A stretch of DNA of 64,000 bases from JANXQG01 sp963775975 (GCA_963775975.1 CAVZKX010000002.1:4092001-4156000); one strand, 5' to 3'; counted from the stretch's first letter, positions 37,956 through 49,400 are shown. The notes: generated from the letters alone by a model not told the origin. Made by a program: numbers and translations.

Positions 37956-40219
37956 ACGACACTCACACGCTCACCTTTCTGTGGACGCCCTGGTCGCTGG
38001 CCGCCTCCGTGATACTCGTGTCGGCGGCCGCCGGTCTCGGTTTTGTCGCCTGGCGGCGCAGCGGCTACCGCGCTTCAATGGGGCTCATGGAATTACTGCG
38101 ATTGGCTCTGGTGATCGTGGCGGCGCTGCTGCTCAATCAACCGGAGATCGTCCAGGAATTCCGCCCTGAGGAGAAACCGACGATCGCCGTATTCTGGGAC
38201 GCGTCGCCCAGCATGGAGACCCGCGACGCGGAAGTGGCATGGAGCAAGGAGCAGGGAGCAGGGAGTAAGACATCGAATCCTACTCCTAGCTCCCCGCTCC
38301 CAGCTCCACGCCCCGTTTCGCGCCATCAGGCAATCGCCCCGCTTACGGACACCGCGTTTTGGCAGCGGCTCGACGAGCGATTCCAGGTGGTTGTCCAACC
38401 CTTTTCCGGACCCGGCAGTCAGGGTAAGACGGGCCCGGGCGGCACGGAGCTCTACAGCCCGCTGGCAACGGCCCCGGCCAAGTTCAAAAACCTGGTCGGC
38501 GTCGTCATGATTTCCGATGGCGACTGGAACGCCGGCCTGCCGCCGGTCGAGGCCGCGACGCTTCTGCGGCTGAAAGAGGTGCCCGTATTTGCCGTGCCCG
38601 TAGGCAAGCGCGAGCGATTGCCCGATGTCGAGGTCCGCAGCGTCGATGCGCCCACCTTTGCGATCCTGGGCAAATCCGTGCGCGTGCCCTTTACGATCGA
38701 AAGCTCCCTGCCGCGCGACTATGTGACGACTGTCGTGCTGCGTTCGTCCGGCGGCGATGAAGTCTCCAAGGAAGTCCACATCGCGGCGATGGGCGTCACC
38801 AACGATTGGATTGCCTGGAAGCCGACCGGGCTGGGCGACGTGACGCTGACGCTGGAAGTCCCGCCGCACCACGACGAAACGATGACCGACAATAATAAGA
38901 TGAGCGTGCCGGTTTCCGTCCGCCAGGAGAAGCTGCGGGTCCTGGTCGTGGAATCGTATCCGCGATGGGAGTACCGCTATCTTCGCAACGCACTGTCGCG
39001 CGATCCGGGAGTCGAGTTGTCGTGTTTGCTCTTCCATCCCGACATAGGCAAAGCGGGCGGCGGAAACAAGGACTACATCAAGCAGTTCCCGGCCGGATTG
39101 AACGAGCTCTCGAAGTTCGATGTTGTCTTTTTGGGCGATGTCGGTGTTGGCAACGGCCAACTTACCGAGGAGCAGTGCGGCTGGTTGAAGGGACTCGTCG
39201 AGCACCAGGCGAGCGGCATCGTTTTCATGCCGGGATCGCATGGCTTGGAGCTCTCGCTCCTAAAGACCCCGTTGGACGATCTCTACCCCGTCGTGCTGGA
39301 CGAAACCAAGCCGGACGGCTGGGGATCGACGACGCCATGTCATTTCGCTCTCACGGATACTGGCCGCCACAGTCTCTTGACCAAGCTGGCCGACACCGAG
39401 GAAGAGAACTTGGAAGTCTGGGAAGGATTGCCCGGCTTCCAGTGGTACGCGCCGATCGTGAGGGCGCGGGCCGGCGTCGAAGTGCTGGCGGTGCACAAGG
39501 ACAGCGAGAACAAATACGGTCGTATGCCCCTGCTGGCCACGCGAACCTACGGCGCGGGCAAGGTGCTCTTCATGGGCACCGACGGCGCGTGGCGTTGGCG
39601 GCGCGGCGTCGAAGACAAATACCACTATCGCTTCTGGGGCCAGGTCGTGCGCTGGATGGCCTACCAGCGCAATATGGCCAAGGGAGAAACGATGCGGCTC
39701 TATTACGCGCCCGATCAGCCGCGAATCGACGGTACTCTAACAATCAACGCGAACGTGATGGATCATGGCGGCGAACCGCTCCAGGGCGGCGACGTTTCGG
39801 CTCGAATCACGGCGCCGTCCGGCAAGGCGGAAAACATCAGCTTTGTCTCGTCCGGAGATACCTGGGGCGCCTACTCCGCGCAGTTTACTGCCCGAGAGCC
39901 CGGCAGGCATCAAGTGGTGCTCACCTGCAAGCAGACCGGCGCCGCTTTGGAAGCCTCGTTTTTTGTTCAGGGCGAAGCGGCCGAGCGGGCGGGCCGCCCA
40001 GCGCGGCCGGAGGTGATGGAGGAAATCGCCCGCGTGACGCGGGGAAAGGTGATTCGAGCGGACCGGCCCGAGGAGATCGTTTCGTCGCTAGCCAGCCTGC
40101 CCGATCCATCTCCTTCAATCCGGCGCGTACAATTGTGGAGCCATCCCTTCACAGCCGGATTTGTGATAGCCTTAATGGGAATCTTTTGGATAGGTCGAAA
40201 AGCGATTGGATTGATCTAA
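37952..40219 (+). CDS. VWA / glutamine-amidotransferase-like membrane protein
   Basis: GTG 37952 overlaps the BatA-like stop. The 755-residue protein has two N-terminal helices, a degenerate VWA motif IAVFWDASPSMETRD, a long extracytoplasmic region, an amidotransferase-like fold starting LRVLVVESYPRWEYRYLRNALSRDPGVEL, and a C-terminal membrane helix (PFTAGFVIALMGIFWIG). Residues about 97-119 (SKEQGAGSKTSNPTPSSPLP) are encoded by a palindromic repeat at 38240-38308 and interrupt the segment between the VWA motif and the next strand. It belongs to the MoxR cluster and is presumably a membrane partner of the preceding proteins. Confidence 0.85.
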   Translation: MNDTHTLTFLWTPWSLAASVILVSAAAGLGFVAWRRSGYRASMGLMELLRLALVIVAALLLNQPEIVQEFRPEEKPTIAVFWDASPSMETRDAEVAWSKEQGAGSKTSNPTPSSPLPAPRPVSRHQAIAPLTDTAFWQRLDERFQVVVQPFSGPGSQGKTGPGGTELYSPLATAPAKFKNLVGVVMISDGDWNAGLPPVEAATLLRLKEVPVFAVPVGKRERLPDVEVRSVDAPTFAILGKSVRVPFTIESSLPRDYVTTVVLRSSGGDEVSKEVHIAAMGVTNDWIAWKPTGLGDVTLTLEVPPHHDETMTDNNKMSVPVSVRQEKLRVLVVESYPRWEYRYLRNALSRDPGVELSCLLFHPDIGKAGGGNKDYIKQFPAGLNELSKFDVVFLGDVGVGNGQLTEEQCGWLKGLVEHQASGIVFMPGSHGLELSLLKTPLDDLYPVVLDETKPDGWGSTTPCHFALTDTGRHSLLTKLADTEEENLEVWEGLPGFQWYAPIVRARAGVEVLAVHKDSENKYGRMPLLATRTYGAGKVLFMGTDGAWRWRRGVEDKYHYRFWGQVVRWMAYQRNMAKGETMRLYYAPDQPRIDGTLTINANVMDHGGEPLQGGDVSARITAPSGKAENISFVSSGDTWGAYSAQFTAREPGRHQVVLTCKQTGAALEASFFVQGEAAERAGRPARPEVMEEIARVTRGKVIRADRPEEIVSSLASLPDPSPSIRRVQLWSHPFTAGFVIALMGIFWIGRKAIGLI
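38240..38308. repeat. In-frame palindromic GGGAGCA-word repeat inside a gene
   Basis: TGGAGCAAGGAGCAGGGAGC on the left pairs with the inverse words GCTCCC and AGCTCCA on the right (arms 38240-38269 and 38280-38308). The insert is a multiple of three in effect, since the host frame stays open throughout. Confidence 0.8.
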
Positions 40220-40238
40220 TCAAAACGGAGGTGCGATT

Positions 40239-43200
40239 ATGAGCATGGCACAAACACGAGAGCCTTTGCAATTGCCGGCTAGTCTCCAGGCGCAGTTGCA
40301 TGCGTTTCGCCGCCGGGTATGGACCATCAAGCTGGCGGAGGCGGCTGGCGCGGCCGTCGTCGCGGTGATGGCGGCCTATCTCTCGGTCTTCGCGCTCGAT
40401 CGCCTTTGGGATACGCCCCAGTGGCTGCGATTCGGCATCTGGACGGCGGCCCTCTGCGGCTGCGCGATCGTGCCGCTCTGCCTGCACCGTTGGATTTGGC
40501 GGCAGCGGCGGCTGGAACAACTCGCCCGACTGCTGACGGCGAAGCTTCCGCGCCTAGGCGATCAGTTGCTCGGCATCATTGAGCTGGTTCACAGCGACGG
40601 CGAACAGAAACGGTCGCGGGCACTTTGCGAAGCGGCCGTCCGCACGGTCGCCAGCGACGCGCAGAAATGCAATCTGGTCGCCGCTGCGCCGAATTCGCGG
40701 CACCGCGCCTGGGCGGCGCTCGCAGCCGTCCTGCTGGTCGCCATTGCCGGTCTCGGCGTCGCACTCCCCGCCGCGGCCACGAACGCCTGGGCGCGGTTCT
40801 TCGCGCCTGGGGCGGAACGCCTCGCTACACGTTCGCTGCCGTGACGCAGCTTCCCGCGGTGATCATCGTTCCTCACGGCGAGCCGTTCCAGGTTGCCGTG
40901 AAGCTGGCGGACGGCTCGCTTTGGCATCCCCAGCAAGGCTCGGTGCAATTCGGCGCGCAGCCGGCCGTGAAGGCATCACTTGACGATGGATGCTACCGCT
41001 TTGAGATGCCAGCGCAAATCTCTGACGGCCGTTTGTATGTTCGAATCGGCGATTATCGTCAAGCCGTGACGATCCGTCCGGTGCTTCGCCCCGAACTGAC
41101 TTCGATCGTTGCCGAAGTGACGCTGCCCGCGTATCTCGGGCAATCCCATCCGGTTACGAAAGATGTGCGCGGCGGCACGATCGCATTGGTCAAGGGAAGC
41201 CGCGTGCGGTTTTTGGCCACGGCCAATCGCAAACTGTCGTCTGCCAGCGTGGACGGCCGGCCGCAAACGCCTGCCGGCGAAGTGATCGAGAGCCCGACGA
41301 AAGACGTTGATCCCGGCGCGTCGGGACAAAAGATTCAATTCCAATGGCGCGACGAGTTCGACCTGGCCGGCAAAGAGCCTTTCACGATCACCATCACGCC
41401 ATGCGACGATGAAGCCCCGCTGCTGGCCTGCGAGGACTTGCCGCGGTCGAAAGTGGTGCTCGATTCGGAGCAACTGAACTTCCGCGTCAAGGCGGAAGAC
41501 GATTTCGGCGTGAGGCACGTCGGCATGGAATGGCAAGGGGCCGACACTACGGCCATCACGACTCCGGCCAAGGGCGAACGCATCATTGCGGCCGGCGGAT
41601 TCGAGAAACGCGCCGTTGAGGCCGGCGGCACGTTCTCCGCGCAATCGCTAGGGATCGAGCCGCAGCCGATCCGTCTCCGCGTGTTCACCGAGGACTACTT
41701 GCCCGGCCGCAAGCGGGTCTATTCGCCGGATTACGTCTTGTATGTGCTCAACGCGGAACAGCACGCGATCTGGATGACGGAACAGCTCAACAAGTGGCAT
41801 CGCCGGGCGTTGGAGGTTCGCGACCGCGAATTGCAACTGCATGAAACCAACAAGCAGCTTCGCGACTTGCCTTCGGATCAACTGGATCGGCCCGAACGTC
41901 CGCCGCCGCATCGAGAACCAGGCTGCCGCCGAGCGGGCCAACGGCCGCCGGCTCAAGGGCTTGAGCGAGGAGGGCGAAGATTTGCTCCGCCAAGCGGCCC
42001 GCAATCCGCAATTCAACGTCGGTTCCCTCGATCGCTGGGCCGAGATGCTGCAGATCCTCAAGGATATCGCGGCCAATCGCATGCCGTCGGTGGCCGATAT
42101 GCTGGCGGATGCCGCCAAAGCCCGCGCGACCGGCGGAAAAACATCTCCCGCCGGTCCAAAAGCCGGGCAGGCCCGCGCTGCGGGTGGCAAGCCGGGTTCG
42201 ACAGACCCCAATGGCAAGAAGAACGAGACGAAGCCCGTGCCAACGGTCGTTGACAGCGAATCGTCGTTGCAGCCACCGGGAACGGGGTCGGCATCGCAAG
42301 GACCGCCCAAGAAGCCTTCAACTCCCAGCCTGCGGCTGCCCACGACGACTCTCATGGGCCAGGCCGGCGCTAATCCTCCTCCACCGCAGAGTCCCGCCGG
42401 CAGCAAGATGGACGAGGCGGTTCGCAAGCAGCAAGACCTGTTGGCCGAATTCGAAAAGATCGCCAACGAGTTGAATAACATCCTTGCCAACCTGGAAGGC
42501 AGCACGCTCGTCAAGCGGCTCAAGGCGGCATCGCGGGAACAGTACCGCGTCTCCGGACGCGTCGGCGGCCTGCTAGAAGTCTCCTTCGGCCGCAACCAGG
42601 TCGCGGCGCCGCATACCGCGGTCTACTCGGAATTGTCCAAGGTTGAGAATGGCAGCAGTCAAAATGCCTCCAACATCATGGACGATCTCCAAGCCTATTT
42701 CGAGCGCCGCAAATTCCTGAAATTCAAGACCGTGCTGGACGACATGAAAAAACAAGATGTCGTCGGCGGCCTGCGGCAAATCGCGGACGAGCTGCAAAAC
42801 GAACCGGGCTTGTCGATATCCGAATGCGAATACTGGTGGGACACGATGGACCGCTGGGCGGAGGACCTGGTCGATCCGGCGGGCAGCGGCACCTGCAATT
42901 GTTCCGGCGGCAAGGACAGCCTGCCGCCGGCGATCGTGCTTGAAGCTTTGAAAATCCTCGAGGCCGAGATCAATCTGCGCGAGGAAACCCGCGTCGCCGA
43001 GCAGGCGCGGCCGGCTCTCGCCAAGGACCCATATCGCAAACGAGCGGGCGATCTTTCGAAAACGCAGGAAGGCTTGGAGAAGCGCACGGACAACGTGACC
43101 GAACAGATTCGCAAGCTGCCCGACGGCGAGGCGCAGTTCGCCAAGGAAATCAGGCTGCTCACGGCCGTATCCGAGGTCATGAGCGACGCGGCCAGCATCC

Positions 43201-43508
43201 TCGCCAGCCCCGAAACAGGCTCGCCGGCGATCGGCGCTGAGACCGATGCGATCGAGCTTCTCTTGCAATCGAAACGCATCAATCCGCGCGGCGGCGGAGG
43301 CGGCGGATCGTCGCCCGGCGGCGGAGGCGGCGGGACCACAAATGCTTCCGCGTTGGCGCTCTTGGGCCTTGGGGTGAACGCCAAGGAAGTGCGCGATCCG
43401 GGCACCGCGACCCAAGCGGTCGGCACGGCGGGGCGTGTACTTCCGGAAGAGTTCCGCGCCGGGTTGGATCAGTACTTCAGCCGCTTTGAAAATCGGGAGT
43501 CGCCATGA
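40239..43508 (+). CDS. DUF4175-like large membrane protein (two frame breaks, near 40807 and 41892)
   Basis: The start ATG 40239 has GGAGGTG seven bases upstream. The N-terminus holds two or three membrane helices (AAGAAVVAVMAAYLSVFAL; IWTAALCGCAIVPLCL) and resembles DUF4175-type proteins. Adding one base near 40807 gives APWGGTPRYTFAAVTQLP; removing one C at 41891-41893 gives DRPNVRRRIENQAAAERANG. The two cancel, so the repaired protein is 1089 residues. After the helices come Ig-like beta regions, a long helical coiled-coil-rich part (about 520-1000), and a glycine-rich stretch (RGGGGGGSSPGGGGGG) near the end. It continues the second MoxR cluster. Function unknown. Confidence 0.75.
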
Positions 43509-44469
43509 TGCGAAACGTGGGACAAGTATCAAGTCGGAATGTAGCTGCCTGTTTGGGAATTGTCCTGGCGGTCGGTGCGGCGCACTGTCTTGCGGCCGAT
43601 CCGCCGCAGCCACAGGCGCGCCCGGCGGCGGCCGCGATAAAGGTCCAACCGCGCGAGCCCAGGCGGTGATTGTCTTCCAAGCGGCGGCGGTAAAGGTGGT
43701 GCCCGCTAAGCCCGCGGCCAAAAAAGGAACGCTGGCGGACGCGATTTTCAACGCGTTCGGCGGTGGCGGCCAGAACACTGGGATGAAACAACCAGAAGCC
43801 GGCGACGATCCGCAGCTCCGCGCGCTGGAAGCCCAGTACCGTCCGCAGTTCCAACAGGCGCTCTATGCCGAATTGGCGATCCTGCGGCGAGCGTGCAAGC
43901 CGGACGCCAAAGTATTTCTCGACGCCGCCAAGGCGTCTAAAGCGGAACTTCATACTCCTCTGCGCGAGTATGCCAAGGGATTGAACTCGCCGCGAGTGCG
44001 CTCGGCGGCCGACGATCCGCGCTCGGCCGTGCAGAAAATGCTGGCGCCGATCGCCGAAGCGAAACTCGGCGCGGAGAAAGCCCGGCTTTACCGCCAGGAG
44101 TGCGACAAGCGGCTGGAGGCCCGCAAGCACTCCACGATTCTGAACCTGGTAGCCGCGCTCGACGAGCGGCTTGTCTTGACTTCCCAGCAGCGCGATAAAT
44201 TGGTCGAGTCGCTAGCGGAAAAATACGATACCTCGTGGGAGCAGTATCTTGAGGCATACGGCGGTTTCGACCAGTATTTCCCCTCCATCCCCGAGCCGTC
44301 GATCGTTCCGCTATTGGACGAAAAGCAAAAGGGCGTCTGGCAAGAGACCGCGAAGCTGAACGGCCAGATTTTCTTTAGCGGCGGATTTTTTCGCGGCAAT
44401 CAATTTGGCGAAGCCGCCGAGTTCCAGGAAATTGCCCGGCTGGTGGAGGAGGTGAAGGATGGTCCGTAA
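43505..44469 (+). CDS. Secreted helical protein, unknown (one frame break near 43650)
   Basis: The real start is ATG 43505 (or the adjacent ATG at 43508), four bases inside the previous gene and preceded by GGGAG. It gives a signal peptide (NVAACLGIVLAVGAAHCLA). The frame then stops at 43668; adding one base near 43650 joins it to the downstream frame as AIKVQPARAQAVIVFQ and gives 321 residues. The rest is charged and helical, without cysteines of note. It overlaps the next gene by 11 bases. I do not recognise the family; similar short helical proteins follow DUF4175-like genes in other planctomycetes as far as I can judge. Confidence 0.68.
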
Positions 44470-45280
44470 AGGTCCAAGCGTGCGATTGGCGCGCAGCGTC
44501 CTGTTGGCCGGAATGTTTTTCTCAGCCCGCTTGCCGGCGTGGGGACAAGACGATTGGGACGTGCCGAAGAAGCCCGTGGACCCCGCGGCCATACAACGCC
44601 AGTGGAATCTTCCCAATTTCGATCAATGGGTGCTCGGCAACAAGACCCGCGACCAGATCAAAGGCATGATTAAGCAGATGCTCGCGCTGCAGCTCCAGAA
44701 TGTCAGCCTCGCTTGCGACCTTACGGCCGGGCAGCGGGAGAAAATTGAACTGGCGGGCGAGTATGACATGATACGGATGTCGCGCGCAATCGACGACCTC
44801 GGCGAAAGATTTCGTCGGGCCGCGCAAGACCAGGAGACGTACAGCCGCCTCATTAACGAAGGTTCAGCGATGCAGATGTCGCTGAAATCGGGGATTTACG
44901 ACGAGTCGTCGCTTTTTCGAAAAGTCCTCCGCCAGACGCTCAATCGCGATCAGGCGCTTCGCTATGAACGGCAGGAACGCTTGCGGCGGAAGTTCCGCTA
45001 TGAAGCCAAGATCGAGCTGGCCTTGTCGAATTTGGAAGGCAGTATCTCGCTCACCGCCGACCAGCGGCAGCGGCTCGTCAAGCTGCTCGTAGACGAAACG
45101 GAACCGCCGAAAAAGTTCGGCCAATATGATACCTACGTGGTCTTCATGCAGTTGGGCAAGCTTAGCGAGGTGAAGCTCAAGCCGATCCTCGACGAGTCAC
45201 AGAGGAAGTCGCTCAAGACCTTGGTCGACCGTTTCCGAGGGTTCGATCGGATGCTGCAGACGCAGGGGTATATCGATTAA
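44459..45280 (+). CDS. Secreted helical protein, unknown
   Basis: The 273-residue protein starts at ATG 44459, inside the end of the previous gene, with AGGAGGTG upstream. It has a signal peptide (LARSVLLAGMFFSARLPAWG) and then a mature part that is almost wholly helical and charged (LTAGQREKIELAGEYDMIRM; LTADQRQRLVKLLVDE). The repeated element LTADQR..L occurs also in the previous protein (LTSQQRDKLVESLAEKY), so the two are probably related by duplication. No enzyme motif. It belongs to the second MoxR cluster by spacing. Confidence 0.72.
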   Translation: MVRKGPSVRLARSVLLAGMFFSARLPAWGQDDWDVPKKPVDPAAIQRQWNLPNFDQWVLGNKTRDQIKGMIKQMLALQLQNVSLACDLTAGQREKIELAGEYDMIRMSRAIDDLGERFRRAAQDQETYSRLINEGSAMQMSLKSGIYDESSLFRKVLRQTLNRDQALRYERQERLRRKFRYEAKIELALSNLEGSISLTADQRQRLVKLLVDETEPPKKFGQYDTYVVFMQLGKLSEVKLKPILDESQRKSLKTLVDRFRGFDRMLQTQGYID

Positions 45281-45292
45281 AAAGGGGCGATT

Positions 45293-46399
45293 GTGAACGA
45301 AGTCAACCGAATAACAAATGTTCAATGTTCAACGTTCAATGCTCATTGTACATTGAACCTTGTACCTTGGCCATTCCTGGCGGCTTGCGCGTGCCTTGCG
45401 TCATTTTTCTCCGCGACGGCCGTGGCGCAATCGCCGCTCGCGCATCACGGCGAAGTTGTCCCCCGCGACGTGCGGGAGATGTACGATCGCGGTTTGCAAT
45501 TCTTGGCCAATAAGCAAACCGACAACGGCGACTGGTCGGACGGGCAAAATGGCCCCGGCACCACCGGCATGGCCTTGCTAGCCTTCCTGGCTTCGGGCGA
45601 GGACCCGGACTTCGGACGCTATCGCAACCACGTCCGCAAGGCGCTCCGCAGTATTATCTCGGCCCAGGACGCCAGCACTGGGTACCTGGGAAACAGCATG
45701 TACCACCACGGATTCGGGATGCTCGGCTTGGCCGAGGCTTACGGGGCCGTCGATGACCGCGACCTCTGGCCCGCCGGCCAGTCGTCCAAGCGCCGCACGA
45801 TCGGCGCGGCGCTGGAATTGGCCGTCCGCGCGGCCATCACGTCGCAGAAAAAGAACTCCTTGCACGCCTGGCGCTATTCGCCGGACGCCAGCGATGCCGA
45901 CACTTCCGTCAGCGGCGCGGTGCTGGTAGGTCTTCTCGCCGCCCGCAACGCCGGCATTGAAGTCCCGGACACTTCCATCGACAACGCCATCGGCTACTAC
46001 AAGAGCATGACGTCCGATTCGGGCGAGGTCGGTTACTCGGGACTCGGCTTTGGCGAGTCAACCGCGCGCACTTCCATCGCGACGCTAGTTTACGCCCTCG
46101 CCAGGCGCTCCGATCTGCCGCAATACAAGGCTACACTGGGGTTCCTGGTGCAACATCCTGAACAGGAATCCTCTATGGTCTCGTATCCGGAGTACGCACG
46201 TTACTACGAGGCCCAAGCCTTGTTTCAGGGCAACATCGAAGCGTGGGAAAAATGGAACAAGCAATTGATCCGGAAGCTGAAGGCCAGCCAGCACGACGAC
46301 GGCAGCTTTCCCGGGCAGTTCGGACAGTCGATCGGCACATCGATGTCGCTATTGGCCTTGGCGCTCAACTACCGGCTGCTGCCGATTTACGAACGATAG
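45293..46399 (+). CDS. Exported terpene-cyclase/squalene-cyclase-like repeat protein
   Basis: GTG 45293 lies seven bases after AGGGG. The first 24 residues (about NVQCSTFNAHCTLN) come from a palindromic repeat, and the signal peptide (FLAACACLASFFSATAVAQ) starts only after it. The mature part has helical repeats of the prenyltransferase / squalene-cyclase superfamily: YDRGLQFLANKQTDNGDWSDG, GPGTTGMALLAFLASG, GYLGNSMYHHGFGMLGLAEAYG, and QHDDGSFPGQFGQSIGTSMSLLALALNY. The DxDD cyclase motif was not found, so it is more likely a structural or binding solenoid than a cyclase. Genes of this type close MoxR/DUF58 clusters in planctomycetes. Confidence 0.8.
   Translation: MNEVNRITNVQCSTFNAHCTLNLVPWPFLAACACLASFFSATAVAQSPLAHHGEVVPRDVREMYDRGLQFLANKQTDNGDWSDGQNGPGTTGMALLAFLASGEDPDFGRYRNHVRKALRSIISAQDASTGYLGNSMYHHGFGMLGLAEAYGAVDDRDLWPAGQSSKRRTIGAALELAVRAAITSQKKNSLHAWRYSPDASDADTSVSGAVLVGLLAARNAGIEVPDTSIDNAIGYYKSMTSDSGEVGYSGLGFGESTARTSIATLVYALARRSDLPQYKATLGFLVQHPEQESSMVSYPEYARYYEAQALFQGNIEAWEKWNKQLIRKLKASQHDDGSFPGQFGQSIGTSMSLLALALNYRLLPIYER
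45317..45359. repeat. AATGTTCA-word repeat at the 5' end of a gene
   Basis: Words ATGTTCA, ATGTTCA, ACGTTCA, ATGCTCA occur in a row (7-bp period) and are answered by CATTGTACATTGAACC. It lies in frame between the GTG start and the signal peptide of the terpene-cyclase-like gene. It shares words with 10619-10674. Confidence 0.7.
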
Positions 46400-46408
46400 G
46401 ACATTGTC

Positions 46409-49400
46409 ATGCCCAATTTTCTATTAAAGCTTTGTAAAACAACTGGGAGAATAGCTTGTTTGTCGGCTGTCTCATTGCCGCTCATGCTTAGTGCCGTCGC
46501 CTTCGCCGTGGACATTAACGGCGGCGTGCTGATCGTCACAAACAAGGAACCTTACAGCACGGGCACGGTCGTTTCGGCCGGAACCCCGCAGGTCGGCAAG
46601 GACGCGATCGCCAAGTCCGGCACATCCGCCACGCTGCACCTCTCCGACGGCGACTACCTTGCGGGCGAATTGCTCGCCTGCAAGGATGCCGAAGCTCTTC
46701 GATGGCAAGGTGCGGCCTTCGCGGCGCCGTTGGCTCTTCCGCTTAGCGCTATCAGCACCGTCTCCTTTCCACTGCATCCCGGCGCGACGGGACGGCTGCA
46801 TCCCAATAGTCCTTACTGCTTGGAGCTTGACGGCGGGGACGTTCTCTTCGGCACGCTTCTCGGACTGTCAGAGAAGGAGTGCCGGTTTGACGCGGCCGGT
46901 CTCGGCGTGCTGCACGTCGAGCGCTCCGCCATCCAGCGGATCGTCCACAGTAGCGGCGCGGGCGATCTGGTCTATTTGGGCCCGAACGGCCTCTTGGAAT
47001 GGAAGCCGTCTCCGCCCGGCGCGTGGCAGCAGGATGCCGGCCGGATCTCCACGTCCCAAAACGGAGCATCGATCGTCGGCGATCTTGGCCTGCCCAAACG
47101 GGCGTGCATCGACTTCGAAATCTCCTGGATGTCTGACCCCGATTTCACTTTGGTTTTGGGCGCACGTGCCGATTCCGTATCGGAAAATAATTTTATGCGA
47201 CTCAGGGCCGGGATGGTTGTGCAGCGCCCGGCGCCAATGCCCCGCCGACCGATTCGCCATTCCGCGTCGAAGTTTTTGCCGGCCATTTGGTGTTCGTCTG
47301 TGAAACGGCGCAAAAGGCCGACCTAGTTCCGCTGCAAAAGATCGCACCCGGCGCGGGCCGCTGTCATTTCCGGATTTATCTCGATCAAGAGCGCAATCGG
47401 GCCATTGTCTTCGCGGCCGACGGTAAACCGCTGGCCGACGTGCAGGTCACCGATTCCCCAGCGCCTCGGGCGGAGTCCGCGGTGAATATCGGCGGCCTGG
47501 GCGGGATCGTCGCGGCGGTCGCCGGCACGGCTTCGCCTTCACGCACGGGAACGTGCCTGCGACTCGTCAATCATCGCGGCGATGTCCGGCTTGAGCAGCT
47601 CGGCATTATGCGATGGAATGGCCGCCCGCCAAGCGCGCAGCAAGCCGACAAATCCCGGCTCGTTCGTTCCGACGGCTCGCTTCTCGATGGCGAGATTCAA
47701 GGGTTCGACGCCGCGAACAAAGAGTTCTTGGCGGCCCAAGGCGGCAAAACTTCGCGCGTCCCGGCGGATGCCGTTGACAGTATCATTTTGCCGTCATCCG
47801 CGCGGCCGTCCGCCTTCAGTGTGCGGGCGATGTGCGACAACGGCGTTCGGCTCAGTGGCAATCTGCGAAAGGTCGATGACGACCGATTGTGGCTAAGCCG
47901 CCAGGGCATTGCGGAGCCGCTGGCCATCAAGCTTTCCTCGCTGCACAGCATCGTTACGCTGGGAAGCCGCCAGTCGCTCGCGGAGCCCAGCGGCCGAAGC
48001 GGGCGATTGGAGGGCGAAGGTTTGCGGTTGCAAGGCTGCCTGGTCAAATCGAGCGGTTCGCCTGCCGGGAGCTGCCTGGCTTGGCGGCCGATTGGATGCA
48101 CCGCATCCAGCCCGCTCAAGCGGGATTTCTCGGGCCGCATCGTCTATCGCGAAGTGTTGCCGCAGCAACCCCTCCAGTCGAATCAAACCGGGCAGGATCA
48201 AGCGATGGTCGCGGCTCCGGGGGGAGGAGTCCTCATTTTGGGCGCCGTCGTGGACGTGCTTGGCGGAACTCCGTCTCGCCCGCAAGCATCGCTGACGCCT
48301 TGGAAAGGTCCCGCCTTGTACTTGCGCACTGGCGACACCATTCAATGCCGCGTGGAACGAATCGACGAACGCGGCGTCACCTTCCACTCGCCGCGCTTTG
48401 ATGCCACTTTTGTGCCCAACGACAAGATCAAGGCCGTGGAGTTGGAGAATCGCAGCCGCGCGACGAAAATTGATATTTCCAAGCGCGATCGCCTCTTGAC
48501 GCTGCCGCGGATGCAAAAGGATGACCCGCCCACGCACCTCATCCGCTCGATTGACGGCGACTATCTGCGCGGCCGGCTCGTCGAGTTGAACGACAAAACG
48601 CTGATGATTGAAGTGCGCGAGGATTCTCGCCGCGTGGACCGCGATCAGGTCGCGAGCATCATCTGGCTCGACAAGAGCGATAAAAAAGACAAGGCGGACG
48701 CGCCTAAGGAAAAGCCGACGAGCCAAAATCCGGCTGCCGCTGCGAAGTCGTCGCCGGACAATCGAGTGCAGTCGCTTGGCCGCGATGGTGTGCGCATGAC
48801 GTTTCGCCCCGAAAAGCTGGTGGGCACAATTCTGCAGGGCACGAGCGAAGTGCTCGGCGCGTGCCGCGTGGAGCTGGCCGACGTGGATGAACTCGTCATC
48901 GGCCGGGCCATTGAGCGCGAGGCGCAGGCGCTTCCCTATCAGCGCTGGACCTTGCAGCCCGCCATCGAGCCGAAGTTCGCCCAGGCAACGCAGGGCGGCG
49001 CGGGGTTGGAATCGGAGCTGGTCGGCAAGGCCGCCCCCGACTTCGAGCTGGATACGCTCGACGGCCAGCGGTTCCGCTTGAGCGAACAGCGGAAGAAGAT
49101 CGTCGTGGTCGACTTCTGGGCAACCTGGTGCGGACCTTGCCGGCAGACCCTTCCCGAGCTGGTTCGCGCGGTGGATAAGTACCGCGACCGCAACGTCGTC
49201 CTGCTCGCGGTCAATTTGCAAGAGACTCCCGATGCAATCAAGGTCATGTTGGAGCGAATGGAATTGAAAATGCCGGTGGGGCTGGATGTCAATGGTTCGG
49301 TCGCCGAAAAGTATGCCGCGATCGCCATCCCGCAGACGGTCATCATCGATGGCAACGGCAATGTGGCGCGACTGTTTGTCGGCGGCGGACCGCAGTACTT

